A DNA stretch of 64,000 bases from Shewanella insulae (GCF_009831655.1 NZ_WRPA01000001.1:124001-188000), one strand, 5' to 3'; positions 19,444-29,282 are shown, numbered from the stretch's first letter. Program-made: numbers and translations. Notes: generated by a model from the sequence alone, not told the origin.

Positions 19444-19595
19444 ATAAGAAATTGGTTACGGGAAGATGGATTGCAACTGGGTGGCATACCTTCGATGATC
19501 TTCGCAGCTTATAAAGGATTGGGCCCGGCAATGCTACCAAGCTGTCTTTTCTTTCAGCTTAATACAATAAGGAAGGGGGGATTTACATAAGAAAT

Positions 19596-19614
<19 letters not shown>
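19444..19614 (-). repeat. Direct repeat unit A2 containing a decayed tRNA-fMet-like copy
   Basis: The second copy of unit A, differing from 19149-19320 at only a few positions (for example GGTTACGGG for GGTTGCGGG). Its right edge overlaps the 3' end of the first intact tRNA-fMet gene, as A1's does relic B, so the larger repeated unit is A plus a tRNA copy. This suggests duplication after unit A had already decayed. Confidence 0.7.
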
Positions 19615-19672
<58 letters not shown>

Positions 19673-19719
19673 TCCGTAAGAAACGCTGTAGTTGTTTTGA
19701 TTCTTGCTACAAAAGAAAT

Positions 19720-19796
<77 letters not shown>

Positions 19797-19843
19797 TCCG
19801 TAAGAAACGCTGTAGTTGTTTTGATTCTTGCTACGAAAGAAAT

Positions 19844-19920
<77 letters not shown>

Positions 19921-19957
19921 ACCGGATGTTTACTCTAACCTCTGAAGCAACAACAGC

Positions 19958-19986
19958 TTTATGCTGTGTAGTGCCCAGTGCGTCAA
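19958..19986 (-). promoter_or_regulatory. Promoter of the tRNA-fMet cluster
   Basis: On the minus strand TTGACG (-35, 19981-19986) and CATAAA (-10, 19958-19963) are separated by exactly 17 bp. The predicted start leaves a leader of about 30 nt before the first tRNA. Confidence 0.6.
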
Positions 19987-20149
19987 AGCGGGGCGAACTA
20001 TATCGACATGACGGATTCAATGCAAGTAACAATTACGAATTTCGCGTCAAGCGTTTATTAATCCGGCAATGTGTCGAGGTATCGATCAAACCTGGCATTT
20101 TTAAACCTTCATTTGGCAGAACTTTTTATCATTTAATCTGAGGACAAGG

Positions 20150-20155
20150 TATAAT
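20150..20155 (+). promoter_or_regulatory. Possible -10 element TATAAT for rlmKL
   Basis: A perfect TATAAT lies about 35 bp before the rlmKL start. The matching -35 is poor (TATCAT at 17 bp), so this is a weak call. Confidence 0.35.
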
Positions 20156-20189
20156 GACGGATTGATTTTTGAAGTGTGTCTATCTATCC

Positions 20190-22325
20190 ATGTTAAATTT
20201 TTTTGCCGCAGCCCCACGAGGCTATGAGTACGCCCTGTCTTTAGAACTGGCAGAGCTTGGTGCAGCCGAGATAAAGGAAAGCGTTGCTGGCGTCTATTTC
20301 TCTGCTCCCCTTAATCTGGCTTACCGTATTACCTTATGGTCGAGACTCGCCAGCCGTATCATTTTGGTGATCTATAAGGGGCCATGTGAGAATCCCGAGC
20401 AGCTCTATAATGCGGCCTACTGCATCGATTGGCAGACCCATTTCTCCAATAAGAGCAGCTTCAGCATAGATTTTCATGGTGTGGGTGGCTTTATTAAGAA
20501 CTCACAGTTTGGCGCGCTTAAGATAAAAGATGCGGTCGTCGACCGTTTCCGTGACGATGGCTGCGCACGTCCCGATGTTGCTCGTGTCGATGCGGATTTT
20601 AAGATAGATGCCCACTATCGTCGTGGCCAAATTACCCTGGGGATTAACTTCTCGGGGCCTGCATTGCATCAACGTGGTTACCGCTCCACCACAGGTGAGG
20701 CGCCACTGAAGGAGAACCTGGCGGCCAACATGTTGGTACGTAGCGGTTGGCAACAGGCGCCTAAGGATCTGCTTGACCCCTTCTGCGGTAGCGGCACCAT
20801 ATTGATCGAGGCGGCCATGATGGCCTGTGATATTGCACCGGCCCTGCAGCGTCGTCGTTTCGGTTTCGAGCATTGGTTACGCCATCAAGAGGCAGACTGG
20901 CAGGAGCTACTTAGTGAGGCCAAGGCACGCGCCTCTATCGGCACCAAGCGCTGTGAGATTAAGTTTTATGGTTCGGACATCGATTCGCGTCTGGTGGCGC
21001 TGGCAAAACGCAATGCCCAAAATGCAGGTGTCGCCGAGCTTATCGAGTTTTCGGTATCTAACGCGCTCAACGTCACGCCGCCGGTGGAGCAAGGTTATCT
21101 GATCACCAACCCGCCTTATGGTGAGCGTCTGGGTAATGTTACCTCGCTATTGCAGCTCTACTATCAGCTTGGAGATAAGCTAAAGGCTGAATTTGGTGGC
21201 TGGCAGGTGGCTGTGCTCAACAGCGACATCGAACTGCTCTCAGCCCTTAAGCTTAAAGCCGACAAGCAGATGAAGATGTATAACGGCGCGCTCGAGTGTG
21301 CCTTTAACCTCTATACCTTGCATGCCAAGAGCACCCGGCGTATCGATCCTAGCCAGGTGCTGAGCCAGGGTGGCGAGGTGAGTGAAGTCGCCACGGCCTT
21401 TAGTAACCGAATCAAGAAGAATTACAAGCAGCTGAGCAAATGGGCCCAGCGCGAGGGGATAGACAGCTATCGTCTCTATGACGCCGATATTCCAGAATAC
21501 AATGTGGCGGTAGATATCTATCTGGATCATGTGGTGATCCAGGAGTATTCGGCGCCCAAGTCGATTCCCGAGGCGGTGACTAAGCGTCGTCTGACCGATG
21601 TCTTACTGGTGTTGCCACAGGCCATAGGGGTTGATCCCGATAAGATCATCCTTAAGACCCGTGAGCGTCAGAAGGGCACTAACCAATACCAGAAGCTGGA
21701 TGCCACTAAGCTCGAGCTAGTGACCACAGAGTACGGCGCCAAGTTTAAGCTCAACTTGAAGGACTACCTGGATACGGGCCTGTTTTTGGATCACCGCTTG
21801 ACCCGCAAGCTAGTGGGCGAGAAGTCGAAAGATAGAGACGTGCTTAACCTGTTCGCTTATACGGGTAGCGCTTCTGTGCACGCTGCGCTGGGTGGTGCCA
21901 AGTCGGTGACCACGGTAGATATGTCTAACACCTATCTCAACTGGGCGCAGGACAACTTTGAGTTGAACGGCCTTAAAGGCAAGCAGTATCAGTTCATTCA
22001 GGGCGATTGCCTGCAATGGATAGACGACTGCGAGCAGCAGTATGACCTGATTTTTATCGATCCGCCAACCTTCTCTAATTCTAAGCGCATGGAAGATTCC
22101 TTTGATGTGCAGCGTGACCACGTCAAGCTGTTGAGTGCATTGGTGAAGCTGCTGCGTCCGGGTGGGGAGATCCTGTTTTCCAACAACAAGCGTAAGTTTA
22201 AGATGGATAGCGAGGCGCTGAGTGCTCTTGGTTTATCGATCACTAACTTGGATAAGCAGACCCTGCCGCTGGATTACAAGCGCAATCCTCATATACATAA
22301 CACCTGGTTGATTAAGCATGCCTAA
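20190..22325 (+). CDS. rlmL: Bifunctional 23S rRNA methyltransferase RlmKL
   Basis: One protein with two methyltransferases: RlmL makes m2G2445 and RlmK makes m7G2069 in 23S rRNA. The 711 residues comprise an N-terminal THUMP domain, the RlmL catalytic domain with SAM motif DPFCGSGT (196-203) and active motif TNPPYGER (306-313), and the RlmK Rossmann domain with NLFAYTGS (553-560) and DPPTF (624-628). I place the start at the ATG at 20190 because homologues begin at [14 protein letters not shown]; an in-frame TTG at 20169 would add seven residues with no support. There is no Shine-Dalgarno at either. It overlaps the next gene by 8 bp. Confidence 0.95.
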   Translation: MLNFFAAAPRGYEYALSLELAELGAAEIKESVAGVYFSAPLNLAYRITLWSRLASRIILVIYKGPCENPEQLYNAAYCIDWQTHFSNKSSFSIDFHGVGGFIKNSQFGALKIKDAVVDRFRDDGCARPDVARVDADFKIDAHYRRGQITLGINFSGPALHQRGYRSTTGEAPLKENLAANMLVRSGWQQAPKDLLDPFCGSGTILIEAAMMACDIAPALQRRRFGFEHWLRHQEADWQELLSEAKARASIGTKRCEIKFYGSDIDSRLVALAKRNAQNAGVAELIEFSVSNALNVTPPVEQGYLITNPPYGERLGNVTSLLQLYYQLGDKLKAEFGGWQVAVLNSDIELLSALKLKADKQMKMYNGALECAFNLYTLHAKSTRRIDPSQVLSQGGEVSEVATAFSNRIKKNYKQLSKWAQREGIDSYRLYDADIPEYNVAVDIYLDHVVIQEYSAPKSIPEAVTKRRLTDVLLVLPQAIGVDPDKIILKTRERQKGTNQYQKLDATKLELVTTEYGAKFKLNLKDYLDTGLFLDHRLTRKLVGEKSKDRDVLNLFAYTGSASVHAALGGAKSVTTVDMSNTYLNWAQDNFELNGLKGKQYQFIQGDCLQWIDDCEQQYDLIFIDPPTFSNSKRMEDSFDVQRDHVKLLSALVKLLRPGGEILFSNNKRKFKMDSEALSALGLSITNLDKQTLPLDYKRNPHIHNTWLIKHA

Positions 22326-22554
22326 GACCAGCGCCTATATTCTTTTTCATACCGATGGCTGTCACCTGTGTGAGCAGGCCCAGGCGCTCATTTGCGCATT
22401 GAATATCGATTTTGTCTTGCAGGATATCTGCGATGACGAGCAACTGGCGCAGCGCTATGGCGTGCGCATCCCTGTACTGCTGCGTGAGGCTGATGGTGCC
22501 GAGTTAGGCTGGCCCTTCGACAGCGAGCAGTTGCAACAATTTACAGGAGTATAA
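22318..22554 (+). CDS. Glutaredoxin-like thiol protein (DUF836 type)
   Basis: A 78-residue protein with a thioredoxin-fold start: beta strand AYILFHTDG, then the redox motif CHLC (Cys15 and Cys18), then helix and a cis-Pro-like RIPVLLR segment. This pattern fits the DUF836/glutaredoxin-like family (PF05768). It is likely a small cytoplasmic thiol-disulfide exchanger with unknown partners. Its ATG lies inside the rlmKL 3' end and its stop is one base before the uup start codon, so rlmKL, this gene and uup form a tightly coupled operon. The target could be related to ribosome work, but that is only guilt by association. Confidence 0.8.
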   Translation: MPKTSAYILFHTDGCHLCEQAQALICALNIDFVLQDICDDEQLAQRYGVRIPVLLREADGAELGWPFDSEQLQQFTGV

Positions 22555-22555
22555 A

Positions 22556-24475
22556 TTGAGTCTGGTTCGTATTAATAACGGCTCATTGGCCTATGGCTAC
22601 ACGCCCTTACTTCAAAATGCCGACTTTACCATAGAGCCGGGCGAGCGCGTCTGTATCGTGGGGCGCAACGGCGCCGGTAAATCTAGCCTGATGAAGGTGA
22701 TTGGTGGTGACGTGTTACTCGACGACGGCGAGTTTAACATTGCCACAGATGTCAAGGTCAGCCGATTACAACAGGATCCCCCCAAGGCAGAGCTGGGCAC
22801 GGTTTACGCCTATATCTCGGCCGGCCTGCAGGAAGTGGGTGAGAAGCTCGAGCGTTATCATCAACTTTCGCATGATGTCGCCCACGTTGACGCCCAGGAG
22901 ATGGAGCGTCTGCTTAAGCAGATGGAGCGCCTTCAGGCGGATCTCGATCATCTTAACGGTTGGCAGCTCGATACCCGCATTAACCAGACCTGTGAAATGC
23001 TTGGATTAGATGCCGATGCGAGTCTGGCGAGCCTGTCCGGTGGCTGGCAGCGTAAGGTTGCTCTGGCGAGGGCCTTGGTGAGTGAGCCGGATCTGTTGCT
23101 CCTCGATGAGCCTACCAACCATTTGGATATCGATACTATCGAATGGCTGGAAGAGTTTCTGCTCAACTTCCGTGGCGCTATCGTCTTTATCAGTCACGAC
23201 CGTGGCTTTATTCAGCGCATGGCGACCCGAATCGTGGATCTCGACCGTGGTGTGGTGACCTCCTGGCCTGGCGACTATCAGACCTACCTCGACGGCAAGG
23301 CCGAATGGCTCAGGGTGGAAGAGGAAAAGAACGCCCAGTTCGATAAGCGGCTGGCGGAAGAGGAAGCCTGGATCCGCCAAGGGATCAAGGCGCGCCGTAC
23401 CCGTAATGAAGGCCGTGTGCGCGCGCTGAAGGCGCTGCGTATGGAGCGTATGGCGCGTATCAATCGTCAGGGCGGTGCTAAGATGGCCGTGGCCGATACC
23501 GAGCGCTCGGGCAAGTTGGTATTTGATATCAAAGATCTCAACTATAACCTGCCTGATAAGAACCTAGTGAAGAATTTCACCACTTCGGTAATGCGCGGCG
23601 ATCGTATCGCTCTCATAGGCCCAAATGGCTGTGGTAAGTCGACCCTGATCAAGTTGTTGATCAGTCAGCTTGAACCTCAGTCTGGCGAGGTGAAGGTAGG
23701 CACTAAGTTGGAAGTGGCCTATTTCGACCAGTATCGAGAGGCGCTGGATCCGGAAAAAACCGTTGAAGAAAATGTCGGCGAAGGCAAGAAGACGGTGACC
23801 ATCAATGGTCAGGACAGGCATATCCTCAGCTATTTGCAGGACTTCCTGTTTTCGCCCATGCGCGCGCGCACGCCGGTGAAGGCGCTCTCGGGCGGCGAGA
23901 AGAACCGATTGCTTTTGGCGCGCCTGTTGCTGAGGCCGGCAAACCTGATCATTCTCGATGAACCGACAAACGATCTTGATATCGAGACCTTAGAGTTGCT
24001 AGAGTCGCTGTTGACCGATTATCAAGGCACCTTGTTATTGGTGAGTCACGACCGTGCCTTTATCGATAATACGGTCACCAGTTCCTGGTGGTTTACGGGC
24101 AATGGCGGCTGGAGCGAATATGTCGGCGGTTATCAAGATGCCGTGTCCCAGGGGGCAAAATTTTATTCTGAGGAACCAGTTGCCAAGGAAACTGTCCAAC
24201 CCAAGGTTGCCGAGCCGGTTAAACGCGAAACCAAGACAGTCGCTAAGGCAGAGAAGAAACTTTCTTATAAATTACAGAGAGAACTCGATGCCTTGCCTGC
24301 CAAGATGGAACAACTCGAGGCCGAGATAGAGGGCTTACAAGCGGTCATTAATGAACCCGACTTTTATACGCAAGCACAAGATCTGGTTAGCTCGCGATTA
24401 AATGAACTGGCGGCCCTGGAGCAGGAATTAGAAGTGTGTTTCGAACGTTGGGAAGAGCTAGAAGCCCTCAAATAG
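22556..24475 (+). CDS. uup: ABC-F family ATPase Uup
   Basis: Cytoplasmic ABC-F ATPase acting on ribosomes and linked in E. coli to suppression of transposon excision and to ribosome assembly. The 639-residue protein has two ABC domains: Walker A GRNGAGKS at 36-43 and GPNGCGKS at 355-362, signatures LSGGWQRK and LSGGEKNR, and Walker B LLLLDEPTNHLD and LIILDEPTNDLD. The arginine-rich linker WIRQGIKARRTRNEGRVRAL and a C-terminal coiled coil (about 560-639) mark Uup within ABC-F. The start is TTG at 22556: AGGAG sits 6 bp upstream and the protein then begins MSLVRINNGS, aligning with E. coli MSLISM. DUF3466 follows after 24 bp. Confidence 0.95.
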   Translation: MSLVRINNGSLAYGYTPLLQNADFTIEPGERVCIVGRNGAGKSSLMKVIGGDVLLDDGEFNIATDVKVSRLQQDPPKAELGTVYAYISAGLQEVGEKLERYHQLSHDVAHVDAQEMERLLKQMERLQADLDHLNGWQLDTRINQTCEMLGLDADASLASLSGGWQRKVALARALVSEPDLLLLDEPTNHLDIDTIEWLEEFLLNFRGAIVFISHDRGFIQRMATRIVDLDRGVVTSWPGDYQTYLDGKAEWLRVEEEKNAQFDKRLAEEEAWIRQGIKARRTRNEGRVRALKALRMERMARINRQGGAKMAVADTERSGKLVFDIKDLNYNLPDKNLVKNFTTSVMRGDRIALIGPNGCGKSTLIKLLISQLEPQSGEVKVGTKLEVAYFDQYREALDPEKTVEENVGEGKKTVTINGQDRHILSYLQDFLFSPMRARTPVKALSGGEKNRLLLARLLLRPANLIILDEPTNDLDIETLELLESLLTDYQGTLLLVSHDRAFIDNTVTSSWWFTGNGGWSEYVGGYQDAVSQGAKFYSEEPVAKETVQPKVAEPVKRETKTVAKAEKKLSYKLQRELDALPAKMEQLEAEIEGLQAVINEPDFYTQAQDLVSSRLNELAALEQELEVCFERWEELEALK

Positions 24476-24499
24476 ACGATAGAATAATAGGAAAAGTAC

Positions 24500-26353
24500 A
24501 TGAAGTTGAAGTTTGATAGAGCCATCTCTTTAGTCGCCGCCGGGGTGATCACCGCGCTGCAGACGGCTCATGCTGCACCTGTCTATGAGATTCAGAATAT
24601 CGAAGACTATGATCTTAATGGTACTTTGGAGGCGACCATCAATGGTTATGGCATGTTTATCAATCAGCAAGACAAAATGGTGGGGATCTCTAAGGGTAAG
24701 AAGAAGCTCGAGGTGGATGATGAGACAGGTGGTGCTATCGATATCGAAGATGGTATTCCGCCTGAGCAGCTGGTGTCTTACTCCATCAATGAACCCATCA
24801 TAGCCAATAATTTTACCTTTATGGCCGATGGCAATGGCGCTGCCGGCAGCTGGATCCCGACTTTCGATTCTGTTTTCGGCACGACTCACCCGAAAGATAC
24901 CGACGAAGATCAGCCGGAAACCATCAACTCGATCAATGCCTATTACTATGGCATTAACAATAACGGCATCAAGGTTGGGGCTTATACCGCACCCGAGCAG
25001 AAAACCGAGTTTACCGGCGAGCGCAACGACAATAATCAAGATCAGGAATATTGGTATTACCGTGAGTTTGAGGAGCGCGGTTTCCTCAAGACTGCCGAGG
25101 GAACCGATGTAGCCCTGGTCCCACCTTATACCGTATATACCAAAGATGATACCGATGTGGTTGTGGGCGGTGTTTCCGTGGCTTCGGCCATCAACGACAA
25201 TAACCTGATCACCGGCTATGCGACCACAGAACTGTCAGAGTCGAGTAAGACTCGGGTTGATAAATGTATTACCGGTGAAGATTACCCTGTCGATGTCTGC
25301 GTGCAGAAGGAACAATACCCAGATAGTAGCAATGTGCGTCGTATTCTTTATCAGACGCGCGCATTTGTGTGGCAGTTTGACGGCTCGGATGTGACGCCGA
25401 CCGAGCTGCCTCTGGGGTTGGAATCGACTTCAGATAGTGTATTTACGGCTCAGGGCCTTGGGGTCAACAACCAAGGGGCGGTCGCCGGTCGCTCTCATGT
25501 CTATCGTAATAACGATAAGGATAAGCTGGCGTTCGATGCCGCCTATTGGAAGAAAGACAGTCAGGGTGATTACCAGTATCACTGGGTGAAGATGACTAAT
25601 GATCAGCTTTCCTCTGTGGCCTATGATGTTAACGACAATGGCATCCTAGTGGGGAGCTATCGCCGCTACATTGAAGGCTACTTACGTGACAAGTTCTTCT
25701 ACCTGGACACCAACGCAGAAGATCCAGCCTTTGTCACGCCAAATGATTTTTACGAGGTGATGTCGGATCGCAGCTCGCGTCCACGTGATATCAACAACAA
25801 AGATCAGGTCGTGGGTTTCGTTGAAGTAACCAGTGAGAAAGAGAAGCCTCGCATGAAAGGTGCCTTCTTGTATGACAAGGCAAGCGATGAGTTTAGTGTC
25901 ATCGACGATCTTCTGGTGTGTGAGTCTAAGGGCTATATCAAAGATGATGCCGGTAAGTGGACACCTAACCAAGTTGAGGTGCTCGACGGCGATGGCAAGG
26001 TGCTCTTTTATGATAGTGAGATCCGCATCGTGGAGGCTAACAGCATTAACGATGATGGCACCATAGTGGGTACCGCCTTCATTCGTAAGCCATCTTATCA
26101 ATTTGATGAAGATGGTAAACTGGTGATAGGTGAAAATGGCAAGCCGTTATTCTCGCTCAATGCCGATGGCCAGCCGGTAACGGCCTATATTCCGCGTATG
26201 GTGGTGCTTAAGCCAACCTCGTCTGGTGTTGCCTGTGAGGTTGAGGAGTCTGATAACTCTGGCAATGGTAACTACAAGCGTAAAGGCGCCGCAAGCTTTG
26301 CCTGGTTGTTCCTGCTGCCTCTGGTCTGGCTGAGACGTCGTTTTCAGGCATAA
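24500..26353 (+). CDS. DUF3466 family exported protein with C-terminal sorting-like tail
   Basis: A 617-residue exported protein of unknown function. The signal peptide (ISLVAAGVITALQTAHA) is cleaved near residue 26. The body contains repeated segments of the type 'INxNxxxxGY/GS' (ASAINDNNLITGYA, AYDVNDNGILVGSY, NSINDDGTIVGTA, RDINNKDQVVGF), typical of DUF3466 and of extracellular HAF-repeat beta-propellers. The C terminus (596-617) is a hydrophobic segment followed by RRR after a Gly/Ser/Asn-rich linker, like a GlyGly-CTERM or PEP-CTERM sorting signal, although the Gly-Gly pair itself is not obvious. It lies directly behind uup and ends in a strong terminator. Surface location is inferred. 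Confidence 0.85.
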   Translation: MKLKFDRAISLVAAGVITALQTAHAAPVYEIQNIEDYDLNGTLEATINGYGMFINQQDKMVGISKGKKKLEVDDETGGAIDIEDGIPPEQLVSYSINEPIIANNFTFMADGNGAAGSWIPTFDSVFGTTHPKDTDEDQPETINSINAYYYGINNNGIKVGAYTAPEQKTEFTGERNDNNQDQEYWYYREFEERGFLKTAEGTDVALVPPYTVYTKDDTDVVVGGVSVASAINDNNLITGYATTELSESSKTRVDKCITGEDYPVDVCVQKEQYPDSSNVRRILYQTRAFVWQFDGSDVTPTELPLGLESTSDSVFTAQGLGVNNQGAVAGRSHVYRNNDKDKLAFDAAYWKKDSQGDYQYHWVKMTNDQLSSVAYDVNDNGILVGSYRRYIEGYLRDKFFYLDTNAEDPAFVTPNDFYEVMSDRSSRPRDINNKDQVVGFVEVTSEKEKPRMKGAFLYDKASDEFSVIDDLLVCESKGYIKDDAGKWTPNQVEVLDGDGKVLFYDSEIRIVEANSINDDGTIVGTAFIRKPSYQFDEDGKLVIGENGKPLFSLNADGQPVTAYIPRMVVLKPTSSGVACEVEESDNSGNGNYKRKGAASFAWLFLLPLVWLRRRFQA

Positions 26354-26376
26354 TAGCCGTTAGAACTTTATGAACT

Positions 26377-26408
26377 AAAAATCGGGGCCTTTGCCCCGAT
26401 TTTTTTTA
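26377..26408 (+). terminator. Rho-independent terminator after the DUF3466 gene
   Basis: AAAAATCGGGGC/GCCCCGATTTTT with loop CTTT and an extended T run ends the rlmKL-uup-DUF3466 unit. Confidence 0.93.
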
Positions 26409-26538
26409 AATAAGGAACTCATGAGTTTAAAAGATAACCATCTTGAAAGGCGAATTTTTGATTGATCTCGTGATGAAAAAGTTCTATTTCTATGGGTGAG
26501 GCTTAGGCCTTTAGGATTTGAGAACAGAGGATGCTTGC

Positions 26539-26715
26539 ATGAAAAGACAAAAAAGAGATCGTCTCGATAGAGCTTTTTCAAAGGGATTCCAGGCCGGGAT
26601 AGGTGGCCGCTCGAAGGATAACTGTCCTTATTCTACTTTAGACTCTAAATCACAGTGGCTCGGAGGGTGGCGCGAAGGCGTCGATGGCCGTCTCAGCGGC
26701 CTATTCAACAAGTGA
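26539..26715 (+). CDS. rmf: Ribosome modulation factor RMF
   Basis: A small basic protein that dimerises 70S ribosomes into inactive 100S particles in stationary phase. The product is 58 residues (E. coli 55) and begins MKRQKRDRLDRA, like E. coli. The conserved stretches GFQAGIGGRSK, CPY and SQWLGGWREG are present. The ATG at 26539 follows AGAGG by 8 bp; an upstream in-frame start (MRTEDAC) is not supported by homologues. It sits next to fabA, as in E. coli, but convergent with it. Confidence 0.96.
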   Translation: MKRQKRDRLDRAFSKGFQAGIGGRSKDNCPYSTLDSKSQWLGGWREGVDGRLSGLFNK

Positions 26716-26725
26716 TTTAGCAGTT

Positions 26726-26750
26726 TGCCCTCAGTTTAGAGGGCATTTTC
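26726..26750 (+). terminator. Terminator between rmf and fabA
   Basis: TGCCCTC/GAGGGCA with loop AGTTTA is followed by TTTTC. It lies between the convergent rmf and fabA genes. On the minus strand the T run is short, so it serves mainly rmf. Confidence 0.75.
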
Positions 26751-26773
26751 ATATCTGGCGCAATAAAACTTGA

Positions 26774-27289
26774 TTAGAAACTTGAGGTGTCGGTAAAGAT
26801 ACCAACCTTAAGATCTGTCGCCGAATAGATCTCGCGGCCATCAACTTCCATTACCGCATCGGCAATGCCCATCACCAACTTTCTGTAGACCTTACGCTTG
26901 ATGGTTAACTTGTAGGTAACCTTCTTGGCATCGGGTAGCACCTGACCGGTGAACTTTACCTCACCAACGCCCAGTGCACGTCCTTTACCCTCGGCGCCTT
27001 CCCAACCCAGGAAGAAACCGACCAGCTGCCACATGGCGTCTAGGCCCAGACAACCTGGCATCACAGGATCTGTCTCGAAATGACAATCAAAGAACCAGAG
27101 TGATGGATCGATATCCAGCTCAGCAACAATTTCACCCTTACCAAACTCACCGCCGTCATCGTTGATCTTGGTGATGCGATCTATCATCAACATGTTGTCG
27201 ATAGGCAGACGTGGCGAGTTAGCGCCAAATAGGTTACCGTGCCCACAGGCGACTAATTCTTCTTTACTGAAACTGTTTGCTTTATTCAT
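26774..27289 (-). CDS. fabA: 3-hydroxydecanoyl-ACP dehydratase/isomerase FabA
   Basis: Dehydrates 3-hydroxydecanoyl-ACP and isomerises trans-2- to cis-3-decenoyl-ACP, the branch point of unsaturated fatty acid synthesis. The 171-residue protein matches E. coli FabA closely; catalytic His70 (in FFDCHF) and Asp84 (in [10 protein letters not shown]) keep the E. coli numbering. The start at 27289 gives [12 protein letters not shown], with GAGTGAAG as ribosome binding site; a longer frame to 27322 would run towards the operator and is not supported. A FabR-like operator sits 38 bp upstream of the start, so regulation by membrane unsaturation is likely. Confidence 0.97.
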   Translation of the reverse strand: MNKANSFSKEELVACGHGNLFGANSPRLPIDNMLMIDRITKINDDGGEFGKGEIVAELDIDPSLWFFDCHFETDPVMPGCLGLDAMWQLVGFFLGWEGAEGKGRALGVGEVKFTGQVLPDAKKVTYKLTIKRKVYRKLVMGIADAVMEVDGREIYSATDLKVGIFTDTSSF

Positions 27290-27326
27290 TGTTAACTTCA
27301 CTCTAGCAATTTGAGTCGCCAAGGTT

Positions 27327-27344
27327 AGCTAACACGTGTACGCC
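27327..27344 (-). promoter_or_regulatory. FabR-like operator upstream of fabA
   Basis: On the minus strand the sequence is GGCGTACACGTGTTAGCT. It matches the known E. coli FabR palindrome AGCGTACACGTGTTAGCT at 17 of 18 positions and lies in the fabA promoter region, next to the lonH stop codon. Confidence 0.8.
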
Positions 27345-27356
27345 AAACAACTCCGA

Positions 27357-29066
27357 TCAGCTAGAAATTTTCAGTTTATGGAGCAAGTTGGCAAAAAAAG
27401 AACGCTCCTCATCGGGGTAACCCGCGAGTCCCTCTAATCGCGCCTGAACCGTGCCATACAGGCTTTCCTCGGGGAACTGGCCATTATCGTCACGGCTACC
27501 GGCCGGCTTGTTCATCAAGATGGCCACTGCCTGATCGGTATGCTCGACTTGGTACAGGTGAAACTTTTTTTTCTTAACGGCATCTATCACTGCAGGCGTC
27601 AGATTGAGTTGCTGCACGTTAGAGGCGGGGATGATCACCCCCTGGTTGCCCGTGAGCCCGCGCCGCTGGCAAAGATCGAAGAAACCCTCGATCTTCTCGT
27701 TAACGCCGCCGATGGCCTGAACCTGGCCAAATTGATCTATGGCGCCGGTGGCGGCAATGCCTTGCTCAATCGGCTGCTCGGCAATGGCCGACATCAGGGC
27801 GCAGTACTCCGCCAGTGATGCGCTGTCGCCATCGATCTCTTGGTAAGACTGTTCGAATACTATGTTGGCGTTGAGGTGAAGCGGCGCATCCTTACCGAAG
27901 ATACGGTAGAGGCAGGAGGTGAGGATCATCAACCCCTTGGCGTGAATGTTGCCGCCCAGCTCAGATTTACGTTCGATATCGGCCACTTCGCCGTCACCAT
28001 AGTGGACGGCGGCGGTGATACGGGCTGGCTCACCATAGGTATATTCGGCGGCGTCTAATACGGTCAGGCCATTGATCTGGCCAATCATGGCACCTTGAGT
28101 CGGCAGGTTGATGAAGTTGTCATCGAAGCTTTGCGCCGACAGGCTCTGAGAGGCATTGTGGCGTGCCTGATGGCGAGCGAGGGCTATGCTAATACATTCG
28201 CCTGTGAGCTGCTTGCTCTTGCCGTAGAGGCTGGCCTGCACCATGAGCTGGCTGATCCCCTGGGTCTCGAGGCTCAGGTGATGCTGATGCTCCGCCAGTC
28301 GGGCACTGTGATTAAACAGGGGGGCTAGCGCCGACTGCTCCAATGTGAGCTGGTTGGCATCTGCCAGTTCGACTAAATAGTTGCCATAGTCCAGTTCACT
28401 AAACTCGTTAAGGTCTATCTCATCCACCAACTCACCGAGTAAGGGAAAGGCCGCAGGAAAGTTACGCTCTTCCAGATAGCTGATGCTATATAAGGTGCTG
28501 CTACCCACCAGAATGATCTTGCTGTAAAGGGGAATTGCCGGCCAGCCGGAATGCAGCTGGTATTCGCCGCGATGAGCGGCTTCCATTACCAGTTCCCACA
28601 GGGCTTCCCGTTTCCACAGTGACTCGGCGCAGATAAACAGGTAATCGCAGTCTGCCATGGCGCCCGGATGATAGACATTAGGGTTATGGGTATCGAGATG
28701 CCCGACCAGATCTCGGCGTTTAATGGCGCCGCTCAAATAGCGATAGGGTTTACTCGCGCTACACAGGCATTCATCACCCGCCTCAGCCTGCCATGCCAGA
28801 CCGGCATCTGGCGCCAGACGGTTTAGATATTGGGTTGGCCTGTGCCCCTGATAGTCTACTAGTGCTAAAATGAGCGCTAGTCTATCGATACCGCTCTGAT
28901 CGGCGAGGTACATATGTTGGCCGCTGGCCCTGGCCAACAAGTTGAAGGCATCTAGGGTGCGCTCCTGGCCTAGGAGTCGACTGTGTAGATTAGGCTTAAG
29001 CTGGTCGACTTGAGGTAAGTTAAATTGAGGCGATAATGCGGTTGCGTCGATGGAATGTGCGATCAT
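27357..29066 (-). CDS. lonH: Lon-like protease LonH (YcbZ family)
   Basis: An S16-type protease domain protein related to Lon, upstream of fabA in both this window and E. coli. It has 569 residues (E. coli about 586). The catalytic dyad is intact: Ser415 in DGDSASLAE and Lys458 in GVNEKIEGFF, 43 residues apart as in Lon. The N-terminal half holds an AAA-like region, but where a Walker A would be expected I see ADQSGID and no GK[ST], so ATP use is doubtful. A role in competence and stress has been reported for LonH in other bacteria; the substrate here is unknown. The start at 29066 has no clear Shine-Dalgarno. Confidence 0.88.
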   Translation of the reverse strand: MIAHSIDATALSPQFNLPQVDQLKPNLHSRLLGQERTLDAFNLLARASGQHMYLADQSGIDRLALILALVDYQGHRPTQYLNRLAPDAGLAWQAEAGDECLCSASKPYRYLSGAIKRRDLVGHLDTHNPNVYHPGAMADCDYLFICAESLWKREALWELVMEAAHRGEYQLHSGWPAIPLYSKIILVGSSTLYSISYLEERNFPAAFPLLGELVDEIDLNEFSELDYGNYLVELADANQLTLEQSALAPLFNHSARLAEHQHHLSLETQGISQLMVQASLYGKSKQLTGECISIALARHQARHNASQSLSAQSFDDNFINLPTQGAMIGQINGLTVLDAAEYTYGEPARITAAVHYGDGEVADIERKSELGGNIHAKGLMILTSCLYRIFGKDAPLHLNANIVFEQSYQEIDGDSASLAEYCALMSAIAEQPIEQGIAATGAIDQFGQVQAIGGVNEKIEGFFDLCQRRGLTGNQGVIIPASNVQQLNLTPAVIDAVKKKKFHLYQVEHTDQAVAILMNKPAGSRDDNGQFPEESLYGTVQARLEGLAGYPDEERSFFANLLHKLKISS

Positions 29067-29282
29067 TTCTGGGGTTGTTTATTGAAACATGGGCTGATGT
29101 TAGCACAGTTTAGCGACGGCTCGACCTAGTTTCGACCGAGTTTCGCGATAGTTTAACGATAGTTTCGCGCTAGAGTCACGTTAGTTTCAATACATGTGTC
29201 TTTTTAGGTGGCGCTTACATGACGCCTTAACTTAGATTTCGTATCCATGAGAGCTTAATGATTTGCCAGGCATTAGAATATG

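Noticed and set aside
29125..29190. Repeated GTTTCG words, considered as a CRISPR or iteron array
   Set aside because: Units are only 6-8 bp with irregular spacing and no spacers; no cas or replication gene nearby.
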